Shown here piece by piece: positions 1 to 5,116 of a DNA stretch of 5,146 nt. The translations under genes were made by a program, and so were the position numbers. Where the stretch lies: NCBI GenBank assembly GCA_027623845.1, contig JAQBUJ010000291.1, forward strand, positions 1-5,146, in the 5' to 3' direction. Source of the DNA: Pseudomonadota bacterium (GTDB lineage Bacteria > Pseudomonadota > Alphaproteobacteria > Thalassobaculales > Thalassobaculaceae). The notes beneath the pieces are model-generated. The model was not told the DNA's origin, did not search any database, and saw only the letters and a program-made list of their open reading frames with translations. Within the stretch, counting starts at the first letter, position 1. Each line of letters opens with the position of its first letter.

Positions 1-16
1 AGCGGGGTTGGTTGCG

Positions 17-39
17 GCAGCGCGTTTATGCGCCGCTGC
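17..39 (-). terminator. Possible hairpin just downstream of the kinase gene
   Basis: Ten bases past the kinase stop codon the minus strand can fold a GC-rich hairpin: GCAGCG pairs with CGCTGC, with a further CG/CG pair across a one-base bulge and a loop of six bases. There is no T-run after it, so it does not meet the usual rule for an intrinsic terminator. It could stabilise the mRNA 3' end, assist termination, or be chance in GC-rich sequence. Confidence 0.3.
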
Positions 40-48
40 TACGGGGCT

Positions 49-1710
49 TCAGGCGACAACCGCAAAATCAATCCAAAAGGTGGTCCCGACGCCTTCGGTG
101 GCGGTGGCGCCGATCCGGCCGCCCATACCCTCGACGAGTTGTTTGGCGATGACCAGACTCAAACCGATCCGCGACGCCTGATGGTCGACCCCCTCCAGGA
201 CCACATAAGGGTCGAATATCTTGGCGAAAGCCGCGTCAGCAATTTTTGCATTGGGGTTGGTGACCAAAAGCCGCAGTCTTCCCAGATCGATTTTGCAGGA
301 GAGCACGACAGCCGGATCGTCGCCATCGCTGTAGTTGATGGCGTTTGAAAACAGGATCGTCAGCACCTGCGCGAATCGAGTTCGGTCAACCTCGATCTGC
401 GGCAGGTTCTCAGACCGGGTCAGGTCACGGATCGAGGGCAAACCCTCGCTTGCGGCTTCGCGCATCGATTGCAGGACGCCGTCGATACTGGTCCGTGGGT
501 CGGCTTTTTCGATCTGAAATTCTGCTTCGCCTCGATCGATCCGAGAAAGCTCAAGCACGTCGTCGACCAATTTCGCCAGATGCTTACCGGCCTTCAGGAC
601 TTCGGACAGGCCGTCCCGGTGGTGATCGGAGTAAGCGCCGCCCTCGTCCTTCAGCAAAAGAGCAGGGTACCCGACAATAACGTTGAGCGGGGTTCTAAAT
701 TCGTGGCTGACCCGAGAGATGAAGTCGGATTTTGCGCGATTGGCGGCCTCGGCAAGTTCGACGGCGGCTTCCAACTCCAAGGCCTTAAACCTGAGGTCGA
801 CATTCCTCGCAACGATATAGGCCATACCTGCCCGGGTGCGCCTGATGAACCAGACACCCAATACGATCCAGACAATGACGACCCCGGCGAGTGCCGGCGC
901 GATCGTGCCCCAAATCTCCCGGCCCGGCGCGCTGGGCGTCCAGGTCAATTCAGCGATCTGCGCATCGTCAATATCCATCAAGACGATGGTTGGTGATTTT
1001 GCCTTTGCCGGCCTTTCCAACAGTCGCAGTTCCGGAATCATATAATCCTTGGATACCCTTACCAAACCGTCCTTGGTGATGAGCCGCGCCATAACCAACA
1101 CGGAACGGGCCATGCCTGTCGGGATCAACTTGGGATTGGTGTAGGGCGTTACAACCGCCGCCGCGACCCGGAAGACGCCGTGGTCGGTCGCCGCGTAGCC
1201 AATAACGCTTGTCGGAGCGGCTCTCGGGGCGCTGCGGGCGGTATCGGCATATTGGGCCAAGCTTGCGCCAAGATAGGTCAGCGCATCGGCATCGACTCTC
1301 TTACCCTCGACCGCCGCATAAACGGTCTGATTATTACCATCGAGCACAAAAGACGCCGAGATTTCCTCGGTTTCGTACAGATATCTGCCGATATTCGCGT
1401 CGGCCCAATCCCGGTCGAATTTGATGGTAAGATTGGTGACGGCTTCGTCCCACCAACTGTATTCGGTAACGGCATTGGACAAGATGCGCGAGTGGCTGGC
1501 CAGGACCGAGGTCAACAGGTGCCGCTGGTATTTTACCGCCAAAGCGTCCTGCTGCTGCACCGAATAGCCGACGACCCCCATCAGGGCGATCGCACAAACG
1601 GCCACCGCTGCGATAAAACTGGCGATTTGACCGTTAAAAATATGCGCGCTGGCACCGGCTGGCCTTGCGCCTGTGTTACTCACGGAAGGTTTTGCCGAGG
1701 TCGGAATCAT
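49..1710 (-). CDS. CHASE4-type transmembrane sensor histidine kinase, orphan
   Basis: Inner-membrane sensor kinase expected to autophosphorylate on histidine and pass the phosphate to an unlinked response regulator. Numbering from the ATG at 1710 (553 aa): a short cytoplasmic N-terminus, membrane segment about 29-51, then a periplasmic domain about 52-262 with the CHASE4-like motif YSWWDEA near 84-90, a second membrane segment about 266-289 ending in IRR, a helical linker about 304-330, and a HisKA dimerisation domain with the H-box SHEFRTPLN (phospho-acceptor H336). The HATPase domain has an N-box (FSNAINYS, N456), an F-box (IFDPY) and GVGTTF near 540-545. The G1 box reads VTNPNAKI, so the usual Asp is Asn485 and both Gly are lost; G2 reads RIGLSL instead of GxGLGL. 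No receiver domain follows. A TTG at 1716 would add two residues; neither start has a clear Shine-Dalgarno. It is the last of the minus-strand genes, 286 bp downstream of ygfZ, so probably separately transcribed. The kinase call is secure; the ligand is unknown. Confidence 0.9.
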   Translation of the reverse strand: MIPTSAKPSVSNTGARPAGASAHIFNGQIASFIAAVAVCAIALMGVVGYSVQQQDALAVKYQRHLLTSVLASHSRILSNAVTEYSWWDEAVTNLTIKFDRDWADANIGRYLYETEEISASFVLDGNNQTVYAAVEGKRVDADALTYLGASLAQYADTARSAPRAAPTSVIGYAATDHGVFRVAAAVVTPYTNPKLIPTGMARSVLVMARLITKDGLVRVSKDYMIPELRLLERPAKAKSPTIVLMDIDDAQIAELTWTPSAPGREIWGTIAPALAGVVIVWIVLGVWFIRRTRAGMAYIVARNVDLRFKALELEAAVELAEAANRAKSDFISRVSHEFRTPLNVIVGYPALLLKDEGGAYSDHHRDGLSEVLKAGKHLAKLVDDVLELSRIDRGEAEFQIEKADPRTSIDGVLQSMREAASEGLPSIRDLTRSENLPQIEVDRTRFAQVLTILFSNAINYSDGDDPAVVLSCKIDLGRLRLLVTNPNAKIADAAFAKIFDPYVVLEGVDHQASRIGLSLVIAKQLVEGMGGRIGATATEGVGTTFWIDFAVVA

Positions 1711-1812
1711 ATCCAAAGGATTTAACTCAATGCCTTCGAAAATTCAACACATCTTGCAATGCGCTGGAGAATTCAAAACCTTACACAATATCCGATCGGT
1801 TTTGTTGAAAAT

Positions 1813-1854
1813 TTACCAGGACTGATTCAAAATTCCCTGCCCCATCCCTGGTAA
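1813..1854. repeat. Inverted repeat with 8-bp perfect arms
   Basis: TTACCAGG at 1813-1820 is matched exactly by its reverse complement CCTGGTAA at 1847-1854, with 26 bases between. It lies about 100-145 bp upstream of the kinase start codon. The spacing suits a pair of half-sites for a dimeric or looping regulator, or a long-loop RNA hairpin if the 5' leader extends this far. No known regulator is recognised from the arms. Confidence 0.5.
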
Positions 1855-1865
1855 GTTCCATTTTG

Positions 1866-1885
1866 TTCTTATCTAGCAGTAAGAA
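1866..1885. repeat. Inverted repeat with 6-bp arms
   Basis: TTCTTA at 1866-1871 and TAAGAA at 1880-1885 are perfect reverse complements separated by 8 bases. It begins 12 bases after the longer inverted repeat at 1813-1854. AT-rich six-base arms can arise by chance, so this is a weak candidate operator or hairpin. Confidence 0.3.
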
Positions 1886-2002
1886 TTCGCCGCCGAAATT
1901 CAGCGATCCCATTGACGTAAACGGAACCACCACCGCACACCGTCATGGCAGTGTTTATTCTTAGCTTATGGCCATTATACACGAGAACGGTCGGGATCGG
2001 CC

Positions 2003-2899
2003 TTAGAACGCCGCCCAATCCGGCTTTTGCGGCGTCACCGTCACCTCACCCGCCGTCAGCACGGCAGCGCCTTCGGCGGTTTGTTCCAGCATGTTCAACC
2101 GGACCATCGCCATGGCCACATCCCCTTGGGTAGAGCGGATTTCGCCAGCGTCGCGGCCATCCAGAGTGATCCGGGTGCCCGGAAGCGGCAAAGGGCCGTC
2201 GGTGGTGATCGGCATCAGCCGGCGCTTGACCAGACCGCGATATTTGGTCCGCGCGGTCAACTCCTGGCCCATATAGCAGCCTTTTTTCCAATCCACGCCG
2301 TTCAGCTCGTCAAACCCGGCCTCCAACAGCACCGTCTTGTCGACTTCCATGTCGCGGCTGCCGTCGGGGACGCCGAGTTGGATGCGGCGGCGGTGATAAT
2401 CCTCGAGCCGCCCCGGCGCCAGACCAAGGGACGAGGGATCGACGTCGACCGGCAGAAGCAGTCGGGCGCCCAGGGCCGCCAGCCGCGGATCGGTGATCGC
2501 CAGGCCGCCGAGGCAGGGCACGCTGGCTCCCGGCGCCGCCCCGCCATTTAGGCCAAGTGTCGCCAGGGCGCCGTCGCCGTGCACCGCGAAAACCCGAAAG
2601 CTCTCGCTGACATCGCTCAGCACGGCTTTGGATCGCAGCTTGTAGATCCGCAGGCGCTTGGCGAAATCAGCCAGCCGCGCCGCCTCGCAATCCAGCAGCA
2701 GCCGCTCTCCGTCATCAACAATGATGAAATCGAACAGGAACTTGCCCTGGGGCGTCAGGAAGGCGGCATAGACCGCCTGCGCCGGCGTCACCCGCTCGAC
2801 ATCGTTGGAGACCAGACCTTGCAGGAAGGCGACCCGGTCCTCGCCAGCAACGGCGAGCACGCCGCGGTCTTCAAGGTTGACCAGTCTTGCCTCTGACAT
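2003..2899 (-). CDS. ygfZ: YgfZ-family folate-binding Fe-S cluster maintenance protein
   Basis: Cytosolic protein of the GcvT/YgfZ fold that supports assembly or repair of certain Fe-S enzymes in a folate-dependent way; in E. coli the radical-SAM tRNA modification enzyme MiaB depends on it. The family signature KGCYxGQE is intact as KGCYMGQE at residues 206-213 (Cys208), followed by TARTKYRGLVKRRL, which is also typical. The N-terminal half has the usual family features: RVAFLQGLVSNDV at about 22-34, then LTPQGKFLFDF at about 48-58. Length 298 aa is normal for alphaproteobacterial members. The ATG start at 2899 is supported by GAGGG at 2903-2907, three bases upstream. The gene follows the zeta/DUF1476 gene by 42 bp on the same strand without a convincing terminator between, so the two probably share a transcript. 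Nothing looks broken. GcvT itself is unlikely because of length and the Cys motif. Confidence 0.95.
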   Translation of the reverse strand: MSEARLVNLEDRGVLAVAGEDRVAFLQGLVSNDVERVTPAQAVYAAFLTPQGKFLFDFIIVDDGERLLLDCEAARLADFAKRLRIYKLRSKAVLSDVSESFRVFAVHGDGALATLGLNGGAAPGASVPCLGGLAITDPRLAALGARLLLPVDVDPSSLGLAPGRLEDYHRRRIQLGVPDGSRDMEVDKTVLLEAGFDELNGVDWKKGCYMGQELTARTKYRGLVKRRLMPITTDGPLPLPGTRITLDGRDAGEIRSTQGDVAMAMVRLNMLEQTAEGAAVLTAGEVTVTPQKPDWAAF

Positions 2900-2941
2900 T
2901 CACCCTCACGTTCATACGGCCAGGTTTTATTCAGCCCTGTA

Positions 2942-3262
2942 TTATTCAGAAATCTGACGCTCGGCCTCGCGCATCAATTCTTCCATCTTGTGACGCAGCC
3001 GATGCTCGGACAGGTCCGCATCGGTACCGGCGACGCTCTTTAGGACGAAAGCGACGACATCATTGTCGCCCGGCTCTTCCAGATTCGCCATCACCACTTC
3101 CTTGGCGAAACTGTCCGCCTCTTCGCCGGATTTACCAAGAAACGTCTCGGACACCCAGAGGCCAAGAAGCTTGTCGCGCCGCGCCGTAGCTAGGAAAAGC
3201 CTTTTGGCGTCATTCGCGAACTTACCTTCCGCGCCTTTCTGACGATCCTCGAATCCACTCAT
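2942..3262 (-). CDS. F1-ATPase inhibitor, zeta subunit family (DUF1476)
   Basis: Small soluble protein of the DUF1476 family, whose Paracoccus denitrificans member (zeta) binds F1 and blocks ATP hydrolysis by the ATP synthase without blocking synthesis. The 106-aa product has the expected length and family pattern: FEDRQKGAEGKFA near 4-16 (the N-terminal region is the inhibitory part in Paracoccus), ARRDKLLGLW at 27-36, AKEVV at 53-57, and a mostly helical charged C-terminus (EHRLRHKMEELM). The ATG at 3262 is preceded by GGGAG at 3272-3276 with a nine-base spacer. It is the first gene of a probable two-gene unit with ygfZ, and it diverges from the NRDE gene across a region with a perfect FNR/FixK box. 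A TATTAT at 3288-3293 on this strand could be its -10, but no good -35 is seen. Not all DUF1476 proteins inhibit equally strongly, so inhibitor activity here is inferred from family. Confidence 0.9.
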   Translation of the reverse strand: MSGFEDRQKGAEGKFANDAKRLFLATARRDKLLGLWVSETFLGKSGEEADSFAKEVVMANLEEPGDNDVVAFVLKSVAGTDADLSEHRLRHKMEELMREAERQISE

Positions 3263-3333
3263 GACGGCAATCTCCCGATTGGTTGAAATAATATGGCGCC
3301 AGCGCGGTCATCGCCGATCTTGGTTTAGCACCT

Positions 3334-3352
3334 AGTGATTTTCAAGCTCACT
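3334..3352. repeat. Short dyad AGTGA-N9-TCACT
   Basis: AGTGA at 3334-3338 and TCACT at 3348-3352 form a perfect five-base inverted repeat with nine bases between, in the divergent region between the ATPase inhibitor and NRDE genes. It resembles a regulator half-site pair, but the spacing does not fit the CRP consensus (N6). It may be chance. Confidence 0.25.
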
Positions 3353-3371
3353 TTAAAGGCCTGAGTGGTCG

Positions 3372-3385
3372 TTGATCGAAATCAA
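3372..3385. promoter_or_regulatory. Perfect FNR/FixK-type binding site (anaerobox)
   Basis: TTGAT-CGAA-ATCAA matches the FNR/FixK/FnrN consensus TTGAT-N4-ATCAA at all ten defined bases. It sits in the 217-bp divergent region, centred about 116 bp from the start codon of the ATPase inhibitor gene and about 102 bp from the NRDE start. Proteins of the CRP/FNR family bind this sequence and usually activate from a site centred near -41.5. That would place a start near 3420 for the NRDE gene or near 3337 for the inhibitor gene, but I see no strong -10 at either place. The match is directly visible; which gene is controlled, and whether up or down, is inference. Confidence 0.65.
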
Positions 3386-3479
3386 ACCCATTGCGGATTT
3401 CAAGCACCCTGCATCGGATCGTCTTTGCCAGCGTACCGGGGCCATGCTATCGAGCCGCCGGATCAACCTGGGTAAGCCG

Positions 3480-4247
3480 ATGTGCACCAATGTCATTCTT
3501 CGCCGACCTGACCACGATTGGCCGATCGTGTTGGCGGCCCTGCGTGACGAGATGCACGACCGGCCCTGGTTGCCGCCGCACCGCCATTGGCCGGACCGCG
3601 CCGAGGTGACCGCCGGGCTGGACCAACTTGCCGGCGGCAGTTGGATGGGCCTGAACGATTCCGGCGTCGTCGCCTGCATGCTCAACCGTACCGGCCAGCT
3701 CGGCCCGGCGCCGGGCAAACGCTCCCGCGGCGAGCTGGTGCTCGAAGCTCTCGACCGGGCCGACGCGATCGACTCGGCGATGGCCTTGGCCGAACTGGAT
3801 CCCAGCAGCTACCGCCCCTTCAATATGATCATCGCCGACAACCGCGACGCCTATTGGCTGCGCCATGCCGGCCCGCAAAACCCGGACCGCTCGGGACATA
3901 TCGAGATCATCGACATTCCCGAAGGGGTGTCGATGTTGACCGCCCAGGAGCTGAACGACCCGACCACGCCGCGCATCGCCGCCTATAGCCCGCGCTTCAG
4001 CGCCGCCGCCGCCCCCGATCCCGCTAGCGGCGACTGGGCCGAATGGATCGCCCTGATGGCGGAACGCTCGGAGCCCGGCGACCTTGAGCACAACCGAGCC
4101 ATGGCGGTGGTCACCAGCCATGGCTACGGCACGGTTTCCAGCTCTCTGTTGGCGCTGCCGGCGCCGGATGTCGGCAAGCCGGTCTGGCTGTTCGCAGCGG
4201 GGCCACCGGGTGAAGCGCCGTTCGAGCCGGTCCCCGGCCTGAGTTAA
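3480..4247 (+). CDS. NRDE family (TANGO2-like) protein with variant LRDE motif
   Basis: Soluble protein of the NRDE/TANGO2 family (Ser-Thr-Asp... PF05742-type), related in sequence to human TANGO2; biochemical role unsettled, with links to heme or lipid metabolism proposed for eukaryotic members. Start chosen at 3480 because family members begin Met-Cys-Thr, and here residues 1-3 are MCT; the frame is open further upstream to 3372, but that would run through the FNR/FixK box. Product 255 aa. Visible family features: RRPDHDWP near 8-15, LRDE at 21-24 where NRDE is expected, DRPWLPP near 27-33, GGSWMGLND at 52-60, NR at 69-70, GKRSRGELV at 79-87, and YGTVSSSLLAL at 216-226. The upstream Shine-Dalgarno is poor. 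It is transcribed away from the ATPase inhibitor gene and converges on the PAS gene. The Asn-to-Leu change at residue 21 affects the motif that names the family; the rest is intact, so I do not call it a pseudogene. Confidence 0.88.
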   Translation: MCTNVILRRPDHDWPIVLAALRDEMHDRPWLPPHRHWPDRAEVTAGLDQLAGGSWMGLNDSGVVACMLNRTGQLGPAPGKRSRGELVLEALDRADAIDSAMALAELDPSSYRPFNMIIADNRDAYWLRHAGPQNPDRSGHIEIIDIPEGVSMLTAQELNDPTTPRIAAYSPRFSAAAAPDPASGDWAEWIALMAERSEPGDLEHNRAMAVVTSHGYGTVSSSLLALPAPDVGKPVWLFAAGPPGEAPFEPVPGLS

Positions 4248-4270
4248 AATACGGCGGTTAAAATACGGCG
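4243..4270 (+). repeat. 14-bp tandem duplication across the NRDE stop codon
   Basis: GTTAAAATACGGCG occurs twice in perfect tandem at 4243-4256 and 4257-4270. The first copy contains the TAA stop of the NRDE gene, so the second supplies a duplicate TAA just downstream. The next bases (GATAAAG) resemble the start of a decayed third copy. This looks like a slippage duplication in the 3' untranslated region. Confidence 0.8.
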
Positions 4271-4292
4271 GATAAAGATCTCGGCTGATGTT

Positions 4293-4306
4293 TCGGCTAA
4301 AGCCGA
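4293..4306. terminator. Short hairpin between convergent genes
   Basis: TCGGC-TAAA-GCCGA forms a five-base-pair hairpin (six if the flanking T-A closes) in the 49-bp space where the NRDE and PAS genes converge; it overlaps the TAG stop of the PAS gene. A second TCGGCT at 4281-4286 could compete for the same 3' arm. Neither strand has a T-run after it, so it is a weak candidate for a shared bidirectional terminator. Confidence 0.3.
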
Positions 4307-4839
4307 CCTTGATTGATCGCCAGGCGCGGGTTTCTTTGAGTGCCGGTTTTCATGTATTTTGGCAGCAGAATATTACGCACCAGGACGTAACGCACCCGGC
4401 CGGTTTGATCACCGAACGGCAAAAAGATCCGGGTCCAGGTATTGGGTAATCCATCAAACTTCGCCGGCACGATATGAGCCAGAGGTCGTCCCTCGTCCCG
4501 CACATCGAGGAAATAGCTCAGTAAATTTCCGGTGTTTCCCGGCTCTATCTCGGAAACGCGTTTGCCGGTCCATTCCCGACCCAGAGACCGCGCCACATTG
4601 GTTCCGTAGACAATATATTTGGCGTCGTCACCGCAGATCTCCACCAAATGCAGGTCGCCGATCCAGGGCTGTAGATCCAAAACATCGAAATCCCCGCGGC
4701 AGGGCAGCGCCGCACCGGTCTTCAAGGATGTCCAGAAGTCCAATATCGGCTGATGCTCCTCGGGAATATCCCTGAGCCATACTGTCCGCACAACGATCTC
4801 CCAATCAGCGCTTTGTGCGCCAATTTCCCGGCTAACCAT
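4297..4839 (-). CDS. PAS domain protein, PAS_5 type
   Basis: Probable cytosolic single-domain PAS protein of the PAS_5 type, common and usually multi-copy in Rhodospirillales; function generally unknown, with no catalytic output domain visible. From the ATG at 4839 the product is 180 aa. The family pattern is clear: ILDFWTSLKTGAALPCRGDFD near 32-52, LDLQPWIGDLHLVEI near 54-68, then YGTNVARSLGREWTGKRVSEIEP near 78-100, corresponding to the Gt...lGrdltG core. A later strand pair reads TRIFLPFGD and RVRYVLVRNILLP. The ATG is supported by GGAG at 4852-4855, though the spacer of 12 bases is long; a GTG at 4857 would add six residues but lacks a Shine-Dalgarno. A TATGAT at 4878-4883 on this strand may be the -10, with a poor -35. 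It stands alone, convergent with the NRDE gene. Signal and ligand cannot be read from sequence. Confidence 0.85.
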   Translation of the reverse strand: MVSREIGAQSADWEIVVRTVWLRDIPEEHQPILDFWTSLKTGAALPCRGDFDVLDLQPWIGDLHLVEICGDDAKYIVYGTNVARSLGREWTGKRVSEIEPGNTGNLLSYFLDVRDEGRPLAHIVPAKFDGLPNTWTRIFLPFGDQTGRVRYVLVRNILLPKYMKTGTQRNPRLAINQGRL

Positions 4840-4851
4840 GTTTATGGTAAA

Positions 4852-4855
4852 CTCC
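4852..4855 (-). promoter_or_regulatory. Ribosome binding site that favours the ATG start of the PAS gene
   Basis: On the minus strand GGAG lies 12 bases before the ATG at 4839. The upstream GTG alternative at 4857 overlaps this element and has no Shine-Dalgarno of its own, so the ATG is preferred. The long spacer leaves some doubt. Confidence 0.45.
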
Positions 4856-4992
4856 ACAGGATGAATTGCAAAGGCCGATCATAAGCCATTAAAATTTTTA
4901 CTCATATTGATGGGTATTCGATTTAAATTCGCTAAACCCAACCGCGCCCCACCACCTGTTCGGGCTTGGCGATTTTACCGGGGCATTAGCAC

Positions 4993-5070
4993 GCTTGGGC
5001 CAAGCTTGGGGCCAAGGCTGGAGCAAGGCCGGGGCGAGACTTGGGCACGCCCGGCGCACGCCCGGGCCGA
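4993..5070. repeat. Degenerate 11-bp tandem array, seven units
   Basis: Seven successive units of 11, 12, 11, 11, 11, 11 and 11 bases can be laid out from 4993 to 5070. The first two are GCTTGGGCCAA and its 12-base variant with one extra G; later units drift to forms such as GACTTGGGCAC and GCCCGGGCCGA. Shared core: G, then about two variable bases, then a (T/C/G)GG run, C, and usually A near the end. The last two units share a perfect 10-base repeat, GCACGCCCGG, at 5045-5054 and 5056-5065. A 10-bp palindrome CCAAGCTTGG spans the first unit junction (5000-5009). The period is near one DNA helical turn. Confidence 0.55.
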
Positions 5071-5087
5071 CCAAACGCTGAGCGTCG

Positions 5088-5116
5088 TTGTCTTAGCCGC
5101 GCCAAGTTGCTATATG
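5088..5116 (+). promoter_or_regulatory. Possible sigma-70-type promoter near the right edge
   Basis: TTGTCT at 5088-5093 and TATATG at 5111-5116 each match the consensus hexamer at four of six positions and are separated by exactly 17 bases. Transcription would start around 5122-5124, on top of the ATG at 5121, which would mean a leaderless message or a start codon further right. A perfect dyad ACGCT-G-AGCGT (5075-5085) ends two bases before the -35. Hexamers this loose occur by chance, so this is tentative. Confidence 0.25.

Larger units (their letters stand above)
1717..2002. other. Intergenic region upstream of the kinase gene
   Basis: This 286-bp gap is richer in A and T than the flanking genes. 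I see no credible gene in it. It lies between the ygfZ stop and the kinase start, both on the minus strand, and should carry the kinase promoter, but no hexamer pair with good spacing stands out. It contains two inverted repeats (1813-1854 and 1866-1885), an 8-bp palindrome CCGATCGG at 1792-1799, and three copies of ATTCAA (1742, 1771, 1825; TTGAAT on the kinase strand) that are unevenly spaced. Next to the ygfZ stop I find no clear terminator with a T-run. Confidence 0.6.

Noticed and set aside
469..996. Plus-strand 175-codon open frame
   Set aside because: Lies fully inside the kinase gene on the opposite strand; the kinase frame carries clear domains and this product resembles nothing recognisable.
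1180..1725. Plus-strand 181-codon open frame
   Set aside because: Antisense to the N-terminal half of the kinase, where the membrane segment and CHASE4 motif are readable on the other strand. Common artefact of GC-rich coding DNA.
1742..1830. Three copies of ATTCAA upstream of the kinase
   Set aside because: Spacings of 29 and 54 bases are irregular, and a six-base AT-rich word is expected to recur in such a region.
1922..1945. Possible EcfG-type stress promoter starting at GGAAC
   Set aside because: No CGTT lies at the required 16-17 base spacing; only CGTC at 13 bases, and no plus-strand gene follows.
1945..2133. Short plus-strand open frame in the gap between kinase and ygfZ
   Set aside because: Most of it overlaps the 3' end of ygfZ antisense, it has no Shine-Dalgarno, and its Pro/Ser/Arg-rich product looks like a shadow.
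2027..2551. Plus-strand 174-codon open frame
   Set aside because: Antisense to ygfZ across the KGCYMGQE motif; no recognisable domain of its own.
3447..4121. Minus-strand 224-codon open frame
   Set aside because: Antisense to the NRDE gene, whose conserved blocks are all on the plus strand.
4244..4261. Possible CtrA site (TTAA repeated)
   Set aside because: The two TTAA are separated by 10 bases, not the 7 of the CtrA consensus, and they are explained by the 14-bp tandem duplication at the end of a gene.
4905..4920. Second FNR-like site upstream of the PAS gene (TTGAT followed by ATTCG)
   Set aside because: Only the left half-site matches; the right half agrees at two of five positions.
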